Part shown: positions 26,700-36,111 of the stretch, one piece after another
Layout: every line of letters starts with the position of its first letter
How positions within the stretch are numbered: position 1 is the stretch's first letter
DNA from: an uncultured Prevotella sp.
GTDB taxonomy: Bacteria > Bacteroidota > Bacteroidia > Bacteroidales > Bacteroidaceae
DNA: 64,000 nucleotides
Assembly (NCBI GenBank): GCA_900318395.1
Contig: ONKL01000022.1
Span: forward strand, 1 to 64,000
Direction: 5' to 3'
Translations under genes and position numbers: made by a program
Notes under the pieces: model-generated
What the model was told of the DNA's origin: nothing
Seen by the model: the letters and a program-made list of their open reading frames with translations, nothing else
The model's database searches: none

Positions 26700-27682
26700 T
26701 TCATGAAATGGAACAACAGTTTCAGATAAGGCACAGCCAAGGGGACAGGCAGCAGCAGATGCAGGTCGCGCAGTTGCTTGCGGATGCTCAATCCATCGAG
26801 ACGATAGCACTTGCTCCAACTGACAGGTTTCACCCTGCGCTGCTCTTCATAGAAAGCACGGAACAAAGCAGGAGCCTCCTTGTGAAGAGAGTCGAGCGTG
26901 ATCATCTGGAAATTCTGTATCAGATTGTGGATATCCTTATTCTCATCCAGCTGATGCTGGCGCGCAAAGCTGCACATCTCCTGAAGTATCAAGTTGACGC
27001 AGGTGAAACTGCGCTTCAAATTCTTGTTGACCGTAATACTACCCTCGCGCGCCTTATAAATATAAGTCTCATGAGCTACGGCATAGAGTGACTTTGCCAG
27101 GCATGCTATCTGGAAACTCCAAAGCTCATCTTCGTGGATAATTCCTTCAAGGAAACGAAGATGATGGCGATTCAGGAATGACATCTTATAGAGCTTGTTG
27201 ACTGACATGAGGTACCAAGTCTTCTCACGAAAGGATTTCAAGACTTCATCACCTGTAAGCACGGTTCCCTCCTTCAGTCTTAACGCATCCATTTTGATCT
27301 GGCTACCAACGAGGCGGTAAGCCCCAACAACGAAGTCGTAATCCTTCTCGTATAAAGGCTTTACCAACCGCTCGATACAGTCGGGCGTAATCTCGTCGTC
27401 ACTATCCAGAAAGAAGACATAATCGCCTCTGGCAGCTTCGATGCCTGTATTGCGTGCAGCAGAAAGACCACGATTATGCTGATGGCGAATGATCCTGAAA
27501 TCGATCTTGCCTTTATAAGTCTGCAACCTTTCCTCTACCAGCTGCATGCTATTGTCTGTGCCGCAGTCATCCACCAGGATACACTCCAGATTATCCTGCC
27601 AAGACTGTACCATCACACTATGCAGACAATCCTTGATATAAGGAGCCACATTGTATACAGGAATAACAATTGAAATCTTCAT
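26696..27682 (-). CDS. glycosyltransferase family 2
   Basis: A 328-aa GT2 enzyme with KISIVIPVYNVAPYIKDCLH at the N-terminus, VDDCGTDNSMQLVEE at the nucleotide site and FFLDSDDEITPDCIE as the metal-binding motif. The C-terminal hundred residues are typical of the larger WcaA-like transferases that finish near a conserved LLFHFMK tail. It overlaps the upstream gene by 4 bp. It probably adds a hexose or N-acetylhexosamine to the repeat unit, but the sugar is not predictable. Confidence 0.9.
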   Translation of the reverse strand: MKISIVIPVYNVAPYIKDCLHSVMVQSWQDNLECILVDDCGTDNSMQLVEERLQTYKGKIDFRIIRHQHNRGLSAARNTGIEAARGDYVFFLDSDDEITPDCIERLVKPLYEKDYDFVVGAYRLVGSQIKMDALRLKEGTVLTGDEVLKSFREKTWYLMSVNKLYKMSFLNRHHLRFLEGIIHEDELWSFQIACLAKSLYAVAHETYIYKAREGSITVNKNLKRSFTCVNLILQEMCSFARQHQLDENKDIHNLIQNFQMITLDSLHKEAPALFRAFYEEQRRVKPVSWSKCYRLDGLSIRKQLRDLHLLLPVPLAVPYLKLLFHFMK

Positions 27683-29175
27683 CGCTTAGGCCAAGGGAAA
27701 TTTAATCGGGCCTTACTGAATTTGGGACCCAGAATACAACTGCAGAAATAACAGAGCTGGAACAGGAAATCAGAGCCCCAGATCTTGAAATAAGACGTGG
27801 AGAAGAAATCCCAGCGCATATGACGATACTTCACATCGATATCAAAGTTGCTCTCATCGACAGAGTACTGGCGATCGAGCACGAAATAGGCATACTTCAA
27901 AGCCCCGATACGATCCTTGGGAGGCAGGTCGCCATTAATGGCAGCAACCAGTTCGTCCTTACTCTTCATGTGATAGCAGGCACCCGTCATCTCATAGAAG
28001 GAACGTCCTACGAGGATTGAGGGCTTCCCCCAATAGCTGGCCTCGACACCTGTAGAAGAGCCGAATGTGACCACCTTGTTGCAAGCATCCATCAAGGCAT
28101 AGGAACTGACTTTGCTCTCAGGAGGAATCACAGTGATATTGGGGTATTTCTGAAGGTCGTAGAGTTCCATGTGAGCCTTATGCGTGACACCCTTCAGATT
28201 GGGATGAACGCGCAGATAGAAATGGATGCCAGGATCGGCATGCTGGAGCATAAACTCGATAGCCTCGTATTGTGAGGGAAAGAGATTACCCTTCTGCCAC
28301 TCATCGCCTAAGGCGGCTATCTCGTCCTGAGAAGAATTGTAGATCGCGATATTGGTCTTTGAGCTGTCAAAGCCATCAGGGAGAAGGTCTTTCTGCTGAT
28401 CCTTGGTATAGACACGTGTATCGAATACCAGAATGCCATTGCGGCGCTTCTCGTAGAACGTAGAGGCCTGGCGGGTCTTCTCCTCCAAAGACTGGGGAGA
28501 CTGTTTCCACAAATCCTCAACCATACGTCCGTAAAGTTCGATGTTCAACGGCCACTCGCCTACAAAACGTATCTTCTTGTAAGGCTCGATGTGCCCCCCT
28601 ACTCCTTCGAGCGAAACGAACTCGATGCCCATGCTCTTGGCGATATCGTAGAACAGGCGGTTTTCAAACAGACGACCATTATAGATCAGCACCTGATCAG
28701 GCTTCAGCTCTTCGAACAGCTGATAGACATAGTCTACGAAGTCGCAGATATTCTCAATCAGAGGGAGTGCCCACGCGATAAAACCGTCCCAATTAGCCAT
28801 ATCCAGGTCGCGCGAGATATCATAGTACATGGAAAGTACAGAGCTGCCTACCTCGACCTGACGATACTTCACCGCCTTGATATCCTCAGAATTGTGCAGA
28901 TCCAGATGACGATCCTGATGCTTCAGATCCGTCTCCTTGATGGGCATGAAATGAACGCCCTCGCCGTATTTCTTCTGATATTGGCGATACATGAAATGGC
29001 AGAACTTGCACGTGCTCGCATGACCACTGAGATTCATGAAGCATGACGCCAGCGCACAATGACAATAGCCAAAGTAAACAGTATCGCCCTCTTTTCTGCT
29101 CGTCACGACATCATCCAGAATGATTCCCACATGGGGAGCTGCCACTGAGCAGGAGCTATAGTAAAATTTCTTCAT
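27679..29175 (-). CDS. capsule biosynthesis-type protein with Cys-rich N-terminus
   Basis: A 498-aa soluble protein. Its C-terminal half has the GT-B type segment VVTFGSSTGVEASYWGKPSI, which resembles the sugar-nucleotide-binding region of KpsC/KpsS-like and related surface carbohydrate proteins. The N-terminal 60 residues hold a cluster of cysteines (YCHCALASC, STCKFCHFMYRQY) that could bind a metal; this is unusual among glycosyltransferases. DQVLIYNGRLFENR is another family-like block. It sits between the flippase and a GT2 gene, so action on the same glycan is likely. A transferase activity is inferred, not shown. Confidence 0.7.
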   Translation of the reverse strand: MKKFYYSSCSVAAPHVGIILDDVVTSRKEGDTVYFGYCHCALASCFMNLSGHASTCKFCHFMYRQYQKKYGEGVHFMPIKETDLKHQDRHLDLHNSEDIKAVKYRQVEVGSSVLSMYYDISRDLDMANWDGFIAWALPLIENICDFVDYVYQLFEELKPDQVLIYNGRLFENRLFYDIAKSMGIEFVSLEGVGGHIEPYKKIRFVGEWPLNIELYGRMVEDLWKQSPQSLEEKTRQASTFYEKRRNGILVFDTRVYTKDQQKDLLPDGFDSSKTNIAIYNSSQDEIAALGDEWQKGNLFPSQYEAIEFMLQHADPGIHFYLRVHPNLKGVTHKAHMELYDLQKYPNITVIPPESKVSSYALMDACNKVVTFGSSTGVEASYWGKPSILVGRSFYEMTGACYHMKSKDELVAAINGDLPPKDRIGALKYAYFVLDRQYSVDESNFDIDVKYRHMRWDFFSTSYFKIWGSDFLFQLCYFCSCILGPKFSKARLNFPWPKR

Positions 29176-29188
29176 CCTCTTTCTTCTT

Positions 29189-30607
29189 TCAAACCAACTC
29201 GTTCAGTCTGTTCCTGCGATAGAAAAGCAGCAGACTGGCAGCAGTCAGGAGTGTTAACACTATCTTCATCCATATAGCCGTATACATCAGCATATTAGCC
29301 AGTATCAGATCGGAAAGGATAATAGCCAGTATCAGCAATATCAACCTACGGTCGCCAAGCCAGTCGCTCACTGTCTTCTTGTAATATCCGACAAAGAACG
29401 GTATCATCAGCTGGGTCCAATAGGAAATGATCGTTGAATAAATCGCTATCCGATATCCGAAAAACGGAATAAATGCATAACAGAGCAGGAAATTCAGAAT
29501 GCCTGGTACAAAAACCAGCCACAAGAGCTGCATCGTCTTTTTCTCAATGAAGGCTGGCGCACTCATAAAGGCATAGAACGAGAACACCACATTGGCGAAA
29601 CACAGCAGACTGGCGATATCACACGACTTTGCCAGATTGGCGTTCCTGATGAGCAGGGCGTAGATCTCTGGCATCCAGATACATATACAGAATGTGGAGG
29701 TCAATGCGACGGCCTGGCAAAGGAAGTATAACTTACGATAAGTCTTGAAATCGGCATTGCGATAGGCACGCTGCATCTGAGGCATCAAGGCTGTTACCAA
29801 TGCCGTCGTAATCACAACGGCATAATCGCCCATCGTGCCACCATGACTGAACAAGCCTATCTCGTCGTAGGAAACATGATACTGACTCATGACAATACGG
29901 GCAGAACTCGTCAGCAATACAAAGCCCAAAGTATGGGGAACCAGCGGCAAAGCAATCTTCACCATCTGCTTGACTCGCTGCCAGTTACGATCGAGTATCG
30001 GGCGAATGTCAAAATCTGCCCATACGAACTTCAGGAATACGGAGAACGTAAAGGTGACGGAGATGGCTCCAGCTGCAATCAGACCCCAATATCCCAAACG
30101 CAGATAATAGATCATCACGAATGAGACCAGCATACCCGTGACAGAACCCAGAAGGTTGGTGAACACCAATGGCTTGGGCGTCTCACGTAAAGGGAACAGG
30201 TGCTGGGCCAGCAAGCCGTTAGCCAGCAAGAAGATGGGCATAGAACCAATCGTGCATAACACCAATTTGCTCACAGAGAACTCCATTGGCAGCGTGAACA
30301 GCAAGATACCCATATTCAACAAGCCAAAGCACAGCGACGACAGGAGCATGAGCATCAGCACCCTACCCCACACCAAGTTGTAATGGCGTGGATACTCAAA
30401 GTAGCTGTTCGTCAGATGAACATGCAAACCAAGAGGGGCAACTGAGATAAACAGACTGGTATATGACGTCATAACACCATAGATACCATAGTCGTATGTA
30501 GTCAGGAACGGTGTCGTAAGAGGCAGGATCACAATGCTCAACAGCATTGTCAGCTTCGGCACGACGCCATAATATATCGTGTTTGTTACTATCTTCCTGG
30601 TCGACAT
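29189..30607 (-). CDS. Wzx-like polysaccharide flippase
   Basis: A 472-aa membrane protein with about fourteen helices and few charged residues, of the MATE/MVF oligosaccharide flippase superfamily. The N-terminus reads NTIYYGVVPKLTMLLSIVI followed by TTYDYGIYGVMTSY, as in other Wzx proteins. It should translocate the undecaprenyl-linked repeat unit from the cytoplasmic to the periplasmic face for polymerisation by the Wzy-like protein of the same operon. It starts 2 nt before the stop of the preceding DUF4910 gene. Confidence 0.9.
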   Translation of the reverse strand: MSTRKIVTNTIYYGVVPKLTMLLSIVILPLTTPFLTTYDYGIYGVMTSYTSLFISVAPLGLHVHLTNSYFEYPRHYNLVWGRVLMLMLLSSLCFGLLNMGILLFTLPMEFSVSKLVLCTIGSMPIFLLANGLLAQHLFPLRETPKPLVFTNLLGSVTGMLVSFVMIYYLRLGYWGLIAAGAISVTFTFSVFLKFVWADFDIRPILDRNWQRVKQMVKIALPLVPHTLGFVLLTSSARIVMSQYHVSYDEIGLFSHGGTMGDYAVVITTALVTALMPQMQRAYRNADFKTYRKLYFLCQAVALTSTFCICIWMPEIYALLIRNANLAKSCDIASLLCFANVVFSFYAFMSAPAFIEKKTMQLLWLVFVPGILNFLLCYAFIPFFGYRIAIYSTIISYWTQLMIPFFVGYYKKTVSDWLGDRRLILLILAIILSDLILANMLMYTAIWMKIVLTLLTAASLLLFYRRNRLNELV

Positions 30608-30609
30608 CC

Positions 30610-31890
30610 TTATCCTATCGCTAATAAATGATGTTCCATCAACTGGTCTTTTATTGGGATAAGCTTATCAACAGGTATGTCGAGAATATTGCTGATTCCA
30701 ATCAAATCATTCCTTCCATCTGCATAGGCAATGAAATCCTGAATGTAACGGGCATCGCCTTTGGTGCCCTTCTGGCTGACTGTGGGATATAAGCCACGCT
30801 TGCCTAACTGAGGCTCACACTTGCACTGCATCTGGTAGAAATAATTGTTTTCCAAGGCATTAATGACTTTCACCATCACTTCGTAAGCACCAGACAAACC
30901 CTCAGGACTAATCAAGTCCATGTTGTCTGCTGAGGTATGATACTCTGGATACTCATGATACTTGCTGCGACAGAAGGCACAAACAGGCAGATCGACACCT
31001 GCAGAACCATACTGGCGCTCATCAGAAGCCCGCTGCATGAACGAATAACGGATATAATCCGGATAGTGGAACTTCAGGACATTGTTCAGTACGCGGTCAG
31101 CCAAGGTGTCTTCATATTTAGTAGACACCATCGAGTAAGTCCTGTCGTCGCCCACACAACTAAGCACGAAACCTGCCTTTACATGTCGCTGAAGGACATC
31201 CAGATTTCTGGAAAGGTAGGTAATCGAGCCGATGGTCTCAGGAATAAAGATCAGTCGGTAAGTGAATCTGCGATGAGCCAACTGCTTCAGATACTTGATG
31301 ATCTCTGTCTGTACGCAGGGCCCCGAGAGTTCATTATTGGCCATAGACGGATGACAGAGATAAGTCGAGAAAAATATCTCGTCGTCTGTCTCACCAGGCA
31401 AGACCACCTCACCGTATGTCAGATATCCATCTTCCAACGTGCTGTCGATACACACTTCGTACTCAGCATCAGTCAGGCTCTGCTTCTGGCGCTCACTCAT
31501 GCAGAATCCCCAGCGCTCCTTATAGTAAGACGTGACATACGGAATCCACTCGGGCTGTTCTGGCTGGGTATATACATGAGCTAACAATTCCTCACGGCTG
31601 ATGGTCTGATGAACAGGAATCGAGTAACCCATCACATGCAGATTGCAATCCTTGAAATCGATGATGGTCTCACCCTGCAGGTTCTTGATCCAGCCACCTC
31701 GGATATTCCACTCCTTGGGTACTGTCCAGTCGAAGACCTGAGTTCCAGATGGAATCTCACAGACCTGCATCTCAGGTACTATCTCCCTGATCATCTCCAA
31801 CGACTGACGAAAGCCGTTACCAGTGATGCTACGACAAATGGGGAAGAGTCTCCCCGCCAGCTCGTACATATTTCTACCTGCGTCGCTCAT
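30610..31890 (-). CDS. DUF4910 / aminopeptidase-like protein
   Basis: A 426-aa protein of the DUF4910 family found in polysaccharide loci. The first block (LFPICRSITGNGFRQSLEMI, IPSGTQVFDWTVPKEW) is the DUF2172-type insert. The middle has the zinc aminopeptidase-like residues STYLCHPSMANNELSGP and a late YHTSADN. A C-terminal winged helix-like region follows. The fold is that of M28 peptidases, but the family's substrate in glycan loci is unknown; deacylation or removal of an amide-linked group from the sugar is one possibility. It lies between the flippase and chain-length genes. Confidence 0.85.
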   Translation of the reverse strand: MSDAGRNMYELAGRLFPICRSITGNGFRQSLEMIREIVPEMQVCEIPSGTQVFDWTVPKEWNIRGGWIKNLQGETIIDFKDCNLHVMGYSIPVHQTISREELLAHVYTQPEQPEWIPYVTSYYKERWGFCMSERQKQSLTDAEYEVCIDSTLEDGYLTYGEVVLPGETDDEIFFSTYLCHPSMANNELSGPCVQTEIIKYLKQLAHRRFTYRLIFIPETIGSITYLSRNLDVLQRHVKAGFVLSCVGDDRTYSMVSTKYEDTLADRVLNNVLKFHYPDYIRYSFMQRASDERQYGSAGVDLPVCAFCRSKYHEYPEYHTSADNMDLISPEGLSGAYEVMVKVINALENNYFYQMQCKCEPQLGKRGLYPTVSQKGTKGDARYIQDFIAYADGRNDLIGISNILDIPVDKLIPIKDQLMEHHLLAIG

Positions 31891-31908
31891 TGTAAGCCAG
31901 TTATCTCT

Positions 31909-33009
31909 TTACTTCTTCTTTTCGAGTCCTAAAAGGAGCATTAATTCACCCTCTTTGTGCAGTATCCATCCTGTGGTACAGAGGAAGACCAACAGAACGA
32001 AGATCAGCACGATACGACTACGCTTCGGACCTGCCTTACGCAAAGGGACTGTTGCACTCTGCAGCGTTGTAAAGGCAGGCGTATCTTCCTGCACTTTAGC
32101 CTTTGCTGCCAAAAGCTGGGCACCAATAGCGTTATAATTGTTGTACTGAAGTTGCATTTCATTCTCGAGCTTAGTCTGCTGCAGTTTGACAGACTCCAGC
32201 ACGACATCCTGGTTGGCGTCCATGAAATCGGCATAGATCTCACAAGCCCGATCGTAATTCTTCCTGGCGTCCTTATACAGCGTCTCGATATAGGCTAAAT
32301 CATGGCGTGCTTTCTGCGTCCTGTACTCTGTCAGGAAAAATTGCAGACGTTCCTTAACGGAATCAGCAATCGTGGCTGCTACCAGAGGATCCTGATCAGT
32401 CACCTCGATAGAGATCACGTCAGTCTTCTTATCAATCTTGCACTCAATACTACCTGCGACGGCATTGGCAATACTCTGCTGGGCTGGCGTCAGACGGAAA
32501 TTGTTGACAGAATCTTTCTTTTCTGCCTTTGTGTCTTTCTCATCCGACTTGAACAAGCCGAAGAATGCTTTCAGACCTGCTGACCACCATGAAGACTTCT
32601 GCTCATTGTCCAGATAGTCGTAATAGGTCATCACACGATCATCATTCTCCATCTTGACCTTGACATTAAACATGGAAGTCCTGAAATCCACCGAACGCAT
32701 CAAGTCTGGATACAAATTGGGTGTAATTGCATCGCCCGACTTATTGGAACTGCCTCCAATATTAAAGCCGAAGCTGCTGGCCAACGAAGCCAGGCCGCTA
32801 AAGCTGCTACCACTCCCCGTCTCTGGCGCCAAAGTCACCTCGCACTTATAATAATTGGGGATTCCCAACGTGAAAAGACAAGCAACAACAAAGGCAATAG
32901 GAAGCGTTTTATAATAAAGCTTCTTATGCTTCTTGATTGCAGACAGGATCTTCTCTGAATTTGTTTTTTGCTCCTGTGATTCCTGGAGGCTGTTCTTCTG
33001 TTCGTCCAT
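31909..33009 (-). CDS. Wzz-like chain length determinant protein
   Basis: A 366-aa inner membrane protein with two membrane helices, at about residues 33-52 (LPIAFVVACLFTLGI) and 330-350 (IVLIFVLLVFLCTTGWI), enclosing a periplasmic helical domain. The N-terminal cytosolic segment is Gln/Glu/Lys-rich. No tyrosine kinase domain is attached. Such proteins set the length of polysaccharide chains made by Wzy. It is the second gene of the operon, 23 nt after the UpxY-type gene, a common arrangement in Bacteroidales capsule loci. Confidence 0.9.
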   Translation of the reverse strand: MDEQKNSLQESQEQKTNSEKILSAIKKHKKLYYKTLPIAFVVACLFTLGIPNYYKCEVTLAPETGSGSSFSGLASLASSFGFNIGGSSNKSGDAITPNLYPDLMRSVDFRTSMFNVKVKMENDDRVMTYYDYLDNEQKSSWWSAGLKAFFGLFKSDEKDTKAEKKDSVNNFRLTPAQQSIANAVAGSIECKIDKKTDVISIEVTDQDPLVAATIADSVKERLQFFLTEYRTQKARHDLAYIETLYKDARKNYDRACEIYADFMDANQDVVLESVKLQQTKLENEMQLQYNNYNAIGAQLLAAKAKVQEDTPAFTTLQSATVPLRKAGPKRSRIVLIFVLLVFLCTTGWILHKEGELMLLLGLEKKK

Positions 33010-33032
33010 ATCTTTTTCGGTAGAAATATTAT

Positions 33033-33605
33033 TTATTCTTGATTATCATCCAACGGCATAAGGAATGCAGCAGGCAGAAAGGCAATAGCCACAGCTGCGA
33101 CATTCTCTATCTGAACAACTACGCACTTGTTTTTCTTTACTCGCTTAATCGTTCCTTCAACACCCGCAAAATCGCCATCCGTCACCTTGACACGCTGACC
33201 AGGTTTCCCTGCAAAGTTCAGATTCTCCATATAGAAAATGCGGTCATCCAAAACTGATGCCACTTTGATGAAATTATCCATCTGCTTATCTGGCACAGTG
33301 AGAATGTCGTGTCGCAAGTAATTATTGCTGTCATCATAGACTGGATGCGTCATGTATCGTAAGGGGGCGAGTTCTTTCGTAGTCATCTTAAGTTCGGTAA
33401 TCATTTTCTGACTAGAATGAACAAATATCAGATTACGGATCGCCGGCTTCAGTTCACGGTGGCGAGGATGCTTCCCTTTGACATGTTCATAGTGCATGGG
33501 AATAAAACTCTCAATCCCTATGGTATCGAGATAATCCTTTGCAGCCAACTCACGTGAATATGTGACACGCATAGGAAACCAATGAATCAGCTCTAAATTC
33601 GTCAT
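33033..33605 (-). CDS. UpxY-family transcription antiterminator (NusG paralogue)
   Basis: A specialised NusG-like factor of about 190 aa that lets RNA polymerase read through the leader of its own polysaccharide operon. The N-terminal NGN domain has LIHWFPMRVTYSRELAAKDY and PMHYEHVKGKHPR, and the C-terminal KOW-type part has GQRVKVTDGDFAGVEGTIKR. The start at 33605 has an AAAGG motif 6-10 nt upstream; an earlier in-frame ATG at 33629 has none. It is the first gene of a 13-gene operon and is preceded by a long leader starting at about 33790. In Bacteroides, UpxY proteins act on their own locus only, so this gene probably controls the genes at 20185-33009. Confidence 0.92.
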   Translation of the reverse strand: MTNLELIHWFPMRVTYSRELAAKDYLDTIGIESFIPMHYEHVKGKHPRHRELKPAIRNLIFVHSSQKMITELKMTTKELAPLRYMTHPVYDDSNNYLRHDILTVPDKQMDNFIKVASVLDDRIFYMENLNFAGKPGQRVKVTDGDFAGVEGTIKRVKKNKCVVVQIENVAAVAIAFLPAAFLMPLDDNQE

Positions 33606-33801
33606 AATCGACCTTTTAATACACAGCAAAGGAGGGGGACACCGCCCCTCTGAATGCGGTGAGAAAATGTTTCTGTTCCATCAAGTACAGTATTCATATT
33701 GCACTGGCTTTCAGCGACATCTGAGTACCGACACCACTTCTCATCTGGCCTCAGGAGCCATTCTTTTAGAATGAGAGACGTGGTTTTTCGGCACAAAGGT
33801 A
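33606..33801 (-). promoter_or_regulatory. promoter and leader of the polysaccharide operon
   Basis: TACCTTTG at 33794-33801 (minus strand) should start a leader of about 180 nt before the UpxY gene. The leader contains short inverted repeats, including a GGGGCGGTGTCCCCC hairpin at about 33631-33647. A long structured leader is expected where an UpxY protein acts on paused or terminating RNA polymerase. No invertible promoter repeats were seen. Confidence 0.55.
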
Positions 33802-33888
33802 CAAAGTTTTCTCGACAATCAGCAGAAAAAAAGGTATAATTTTCACAAAAAAATGGTATAGAAAGAACGCTAATTCAAAAAATTGCAT

Positions 33889-33896
33889 TACCTTTG
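33889..33896 (+). promoter_or_regulatory. -7 promoter element of the phosphoesterase gene
   Basis: TACCTTTG on the plus strand, 26 nt before the start codon at 33923 and back to back with the polysaccharide operon promoter. Confidence 0.6.
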
Positions 33897-33922
33897 CCAC
33901 AACAAATGACGATTGAATATTC

Positions 33923-35407
33923 ATGAAGTTACTAAGGATAACCCTTCCAATCAGCATCATTTTGCTTCTGTGCTTTTCAAGCACAGTTGCTATTGGTGCC
34001 AACAAAAAGATATGCGTCCTTACCGACATTCACGTGATGGCTTCCTCACTGCTAGAGGATGAAAACAACAAAGAATGGCAGGAATATCTGAAGACCAGCA
34101 AGTCGATGATTGATCTCAGCGTTCCGATATTCGACGCCATTATCAACAAGATCATCCTCGAGAAACCCGACCTTCTCCTCATCGTTGGAGACCTGACTAA
34201 AGACAGTGAAGTCGAGAGCCATAATTTTGTACTAAACAAATTGACAAAATTCAAGCAATCCAACATTCCGGTATATGTGATTCCAGGCAACCACGACAGA
34301 GGTTGGATGCAACGTGCGCTCATATTTAAGAACGACACGTGTGTCACAGCTGAAACCATCGACAATGACGGCTTCGAAAAGCTATATGTCAATTATGGAT
34401 ATGGGCTCGATACAGAAAGATACGGCACTACTCTCAATTATCTGGTAGAACCATTCCCAGGATTGACTCTTATCTGTATTGATTCCGGCATTTGGTGTAC
34501 ATTCAGGGAAGGGTGTATCGACTGGGTATGTGAGAAAGCGAAGGCGGCTCAAGACAAAGGCAATCAAGTGTTAGTCATGATGCACCACATGATTATGCCA
34601 CATTATTATTATCAGAACAACATTTTTGAGCTCTCTGTTCCAACAGACTATTCCGATATTCGTGACAAGTTCATGCAAGCAGGTATCAAGGTCGTCTTGT
34701 CAGGGCATTCACACACCTCTGATATTACGCGCTATGTTGATGCTTCCGGGAGAGAACTATATGATGTAGGCACAGGATCACCGATCTCCTACCCTTGTGA
34801 TTATCGGGTATTAACTTTCGACGATACTTTCTCAAGGCTTTCAATTGTAACAAAATCCTTGACAACCCTCGACGGATATCCAGATTTCCCATCGTATGCA
34901 AAAGAACGTCTGAAAGAGTCGGTCAAGAACTGGACTCAAAAATGGATGGCAGAGAAGACCGGCTTCGAATTTGAAGATGACGAAGAATTCGGAAACAACA
35001 ATCTGGTGATTAGTGTCTTATCACAAGCGTTGTCAAATTCCTTCACTATTCATGCTGAAGGAAATGAGCCTGACAATCCTGAATCAAAAGAGGCCGTCCT
35101 CATCTTTGAAGACTTTCTGGATTATATGAAACGTCACAATCTGGACAATGCAGAAATCATTGAGAACATCAGTCTCTCCATGAAAAGTATCTTAGGTGAT
35201 TATCCTTCTGAGAATGATAAGTATAACATTGTCAACGACCGCACACTTACGATCCAAATGCCAAATCTGACAGATGGAATCAGGGAGATCGTCAACAATG
35301 AGACAAAGAAATCTGCCTGGTATACACTTGAGGGTGTCCAACTATCAGAGAAGCCCCAACACCCAGGGGTGTATATCTACCAAGGACGCAAACATGTTAT
35401 CAAATAA
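33923..35407 (+). CDS. secreted calcineurin-like metallophosphoesterase
   Basis: A 494-aa exported enzyme with an N-terminal signal peptide (PISIILLLCFSSTVAIGA). All metal-binding blocks of the calcineurin-like family are present: LTDIHVMA, LIVGDLTKDSE, IPGNHDRG, MMHHMI and LSGHSHTSDI. The region after residue 300 is an added helical domain. The C-terminus (WYTLEGVQLSEKPQHPGVYI followed by YQGRKHVIK) matches the short terminal motif seen on many secreted Prevotella proteins, possibly a sorting or surface signal. The substrate (nucleotide, phospholipid or other phosphodiester) is unknown. It is monocistronic, with a promoter 26 nt upstream and a hairpin downstream. Confidence 0.9.
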   Translation: MKLLRITLPISIILLLCFSSTVAIGANKKICVLTDIHVMASSLLEDENNKEWQEYLKTSKSMIDLSVPIFDAIINKIILEKPDLLLIVGDLTKDSEVESHNFVLNKLTKFKQSNIPVYVIPGNHDRGWMQRALIFKNDTCVTAETIDNDGFEKLYVNYGYGLDTERYGTTLNYLVEPFPGLTLICIDSGIWCTFREGCIDWVCEKAKAAQDKGNQVLVMMHHMIMPHYYYQNNIFELSVPTDYSDIRDKFMQAGIKVVLSGHSHTSDITRYVDASGRELYDVGTGSPISYPCDYRVLTFDDTFSRLSIVTKSLTTLDGYPDFPSYAKERLKESVKNWTQKWMAEKTGFEFEDDEEFGNNNLVISVLSQALSNSFTIHAEGNEPDNPESKEAVLIFEDFLDYMKRHNLDNAEIIENISLSMKSILGDYPSENDKYNIVNDRTLTIQMPNLTDGIREIVNNETKKSAWYTLEGVQLSEKPQHPGVYIYQGRKHVIK

Positions 35408-35414
35408 AACAAAA

Positions 35415-35445
35415 CCCCGCTGGTTATTACCAACGGGGCATTGTG
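35415..35445 (+). terminator. terminator after the phosphoesterase gene
   Basis: CCCCG (35415-35419) pairs with CGGGG (35434-35438) with an inner GGT/ACC helix, followed by a weak T-rich tail. It lies 8 nt after the stop codon. Confidence 0.55.
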
Positions 35446-35516
35446 TTATAATAAATAATGATGCCTTACAGCGTGATTAATTATTAATTGTTTATTTGAT
35501 TTAAAAAGTTTCTGAT

Positions 35517-36089
35517 TTAGGCCTCAGCGGGAGTCTCCTCTGCCTCAGCTTCACCCTCTTCAGTCTCTTCAACTGCAGCGGCAGCCTTAGCATCAGCAGC
35601 AGCCTTGATAGCAGCCTCTGCCTCAGCAGCAGCCTTCAACTCGGCAGCATTCTCTGCTACAACCTTTACAGGAATCTCGACTGTTACTTCCTTATGGAAG
35701 TGTACGAGAGCTGTATAGTCACCAACTTTCTTGGCATCCTTCATGGTGATGATCTTACGATCAACCTCCTTACCGAGTTTTGCAAGTTCCTCAGCTACCT
35801 GAGCAGCACCTACAGAACCATAGAGCTGACCAGTTGCACTGACTTTAGCAGCAATCTCGAGAGCAACACCATTCAGCATGGCAGCCTTCTCCTCAGCAGC
35901 AGCCTTCTGTGCAGCCAGCTTATGAGCCTGCTGCTTCAGGTTCTCTGCGAGAATCTTCTTAGCCATAGGCGATGCAATAACACCCTTACCCTGAGGAATG
36001 AGGTAGTTACGGCCATAGCCAGACTTTACATTTACGATATCGTTCTTAAATCCCAGACCGATAATATCTTCTTTCAGTATAATTTCCAT
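35517..36089 (-). CDS. rplI: 50S ribosomal protein L9 with extended acidic tail
   Basis: Binds 23S rRNA at the L1 stalk base of the large subunit. Residues 1-150 are normal L9: MEIILKEDIIGLGFKNDIVN at the N-terminus and YGRNYLIPQGKGVIA. The family is usually about 147-150 aa, and this one has about 40 additional residues almost entirely Ala and Glu (EAEAAIKAAADAKA, EETEEGEAEAEETPAEA). Such tails occur in some Bacteroidetes L9 proteins and are probably disordered. Third gene of rpsF-rpsR-rplI, 22 nt after rpsR. Confidence 0.95.
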   Translation of the reverse strand: MEIILKEDIIGLGFKNDIVNVKSGYGRNYLIPQGKGVIASPMAKKILAENLKQQAHKLAAQKAAAEEKAAMLNGVALEIAAKVSATGQLYGSVGAAQVAEELAKLGKEVDRKIITMKDAKKVGDYTALVHFHKEVTVEIPVKVVAENAAELKAAAEAEAAIKAAADAKAAAAVEETEEGEAEAEETPAEA

Positions 36090-36111
36090 AATCTTGCGTC
36101 CTCCTCTTTAA

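Noticed and set aside
33630..33922. Invertible capsule promoter
   Set aside because: No flanking inverted repeats of a useful length were found around the operon promoter, unlike many Bacteroides capsule loci.
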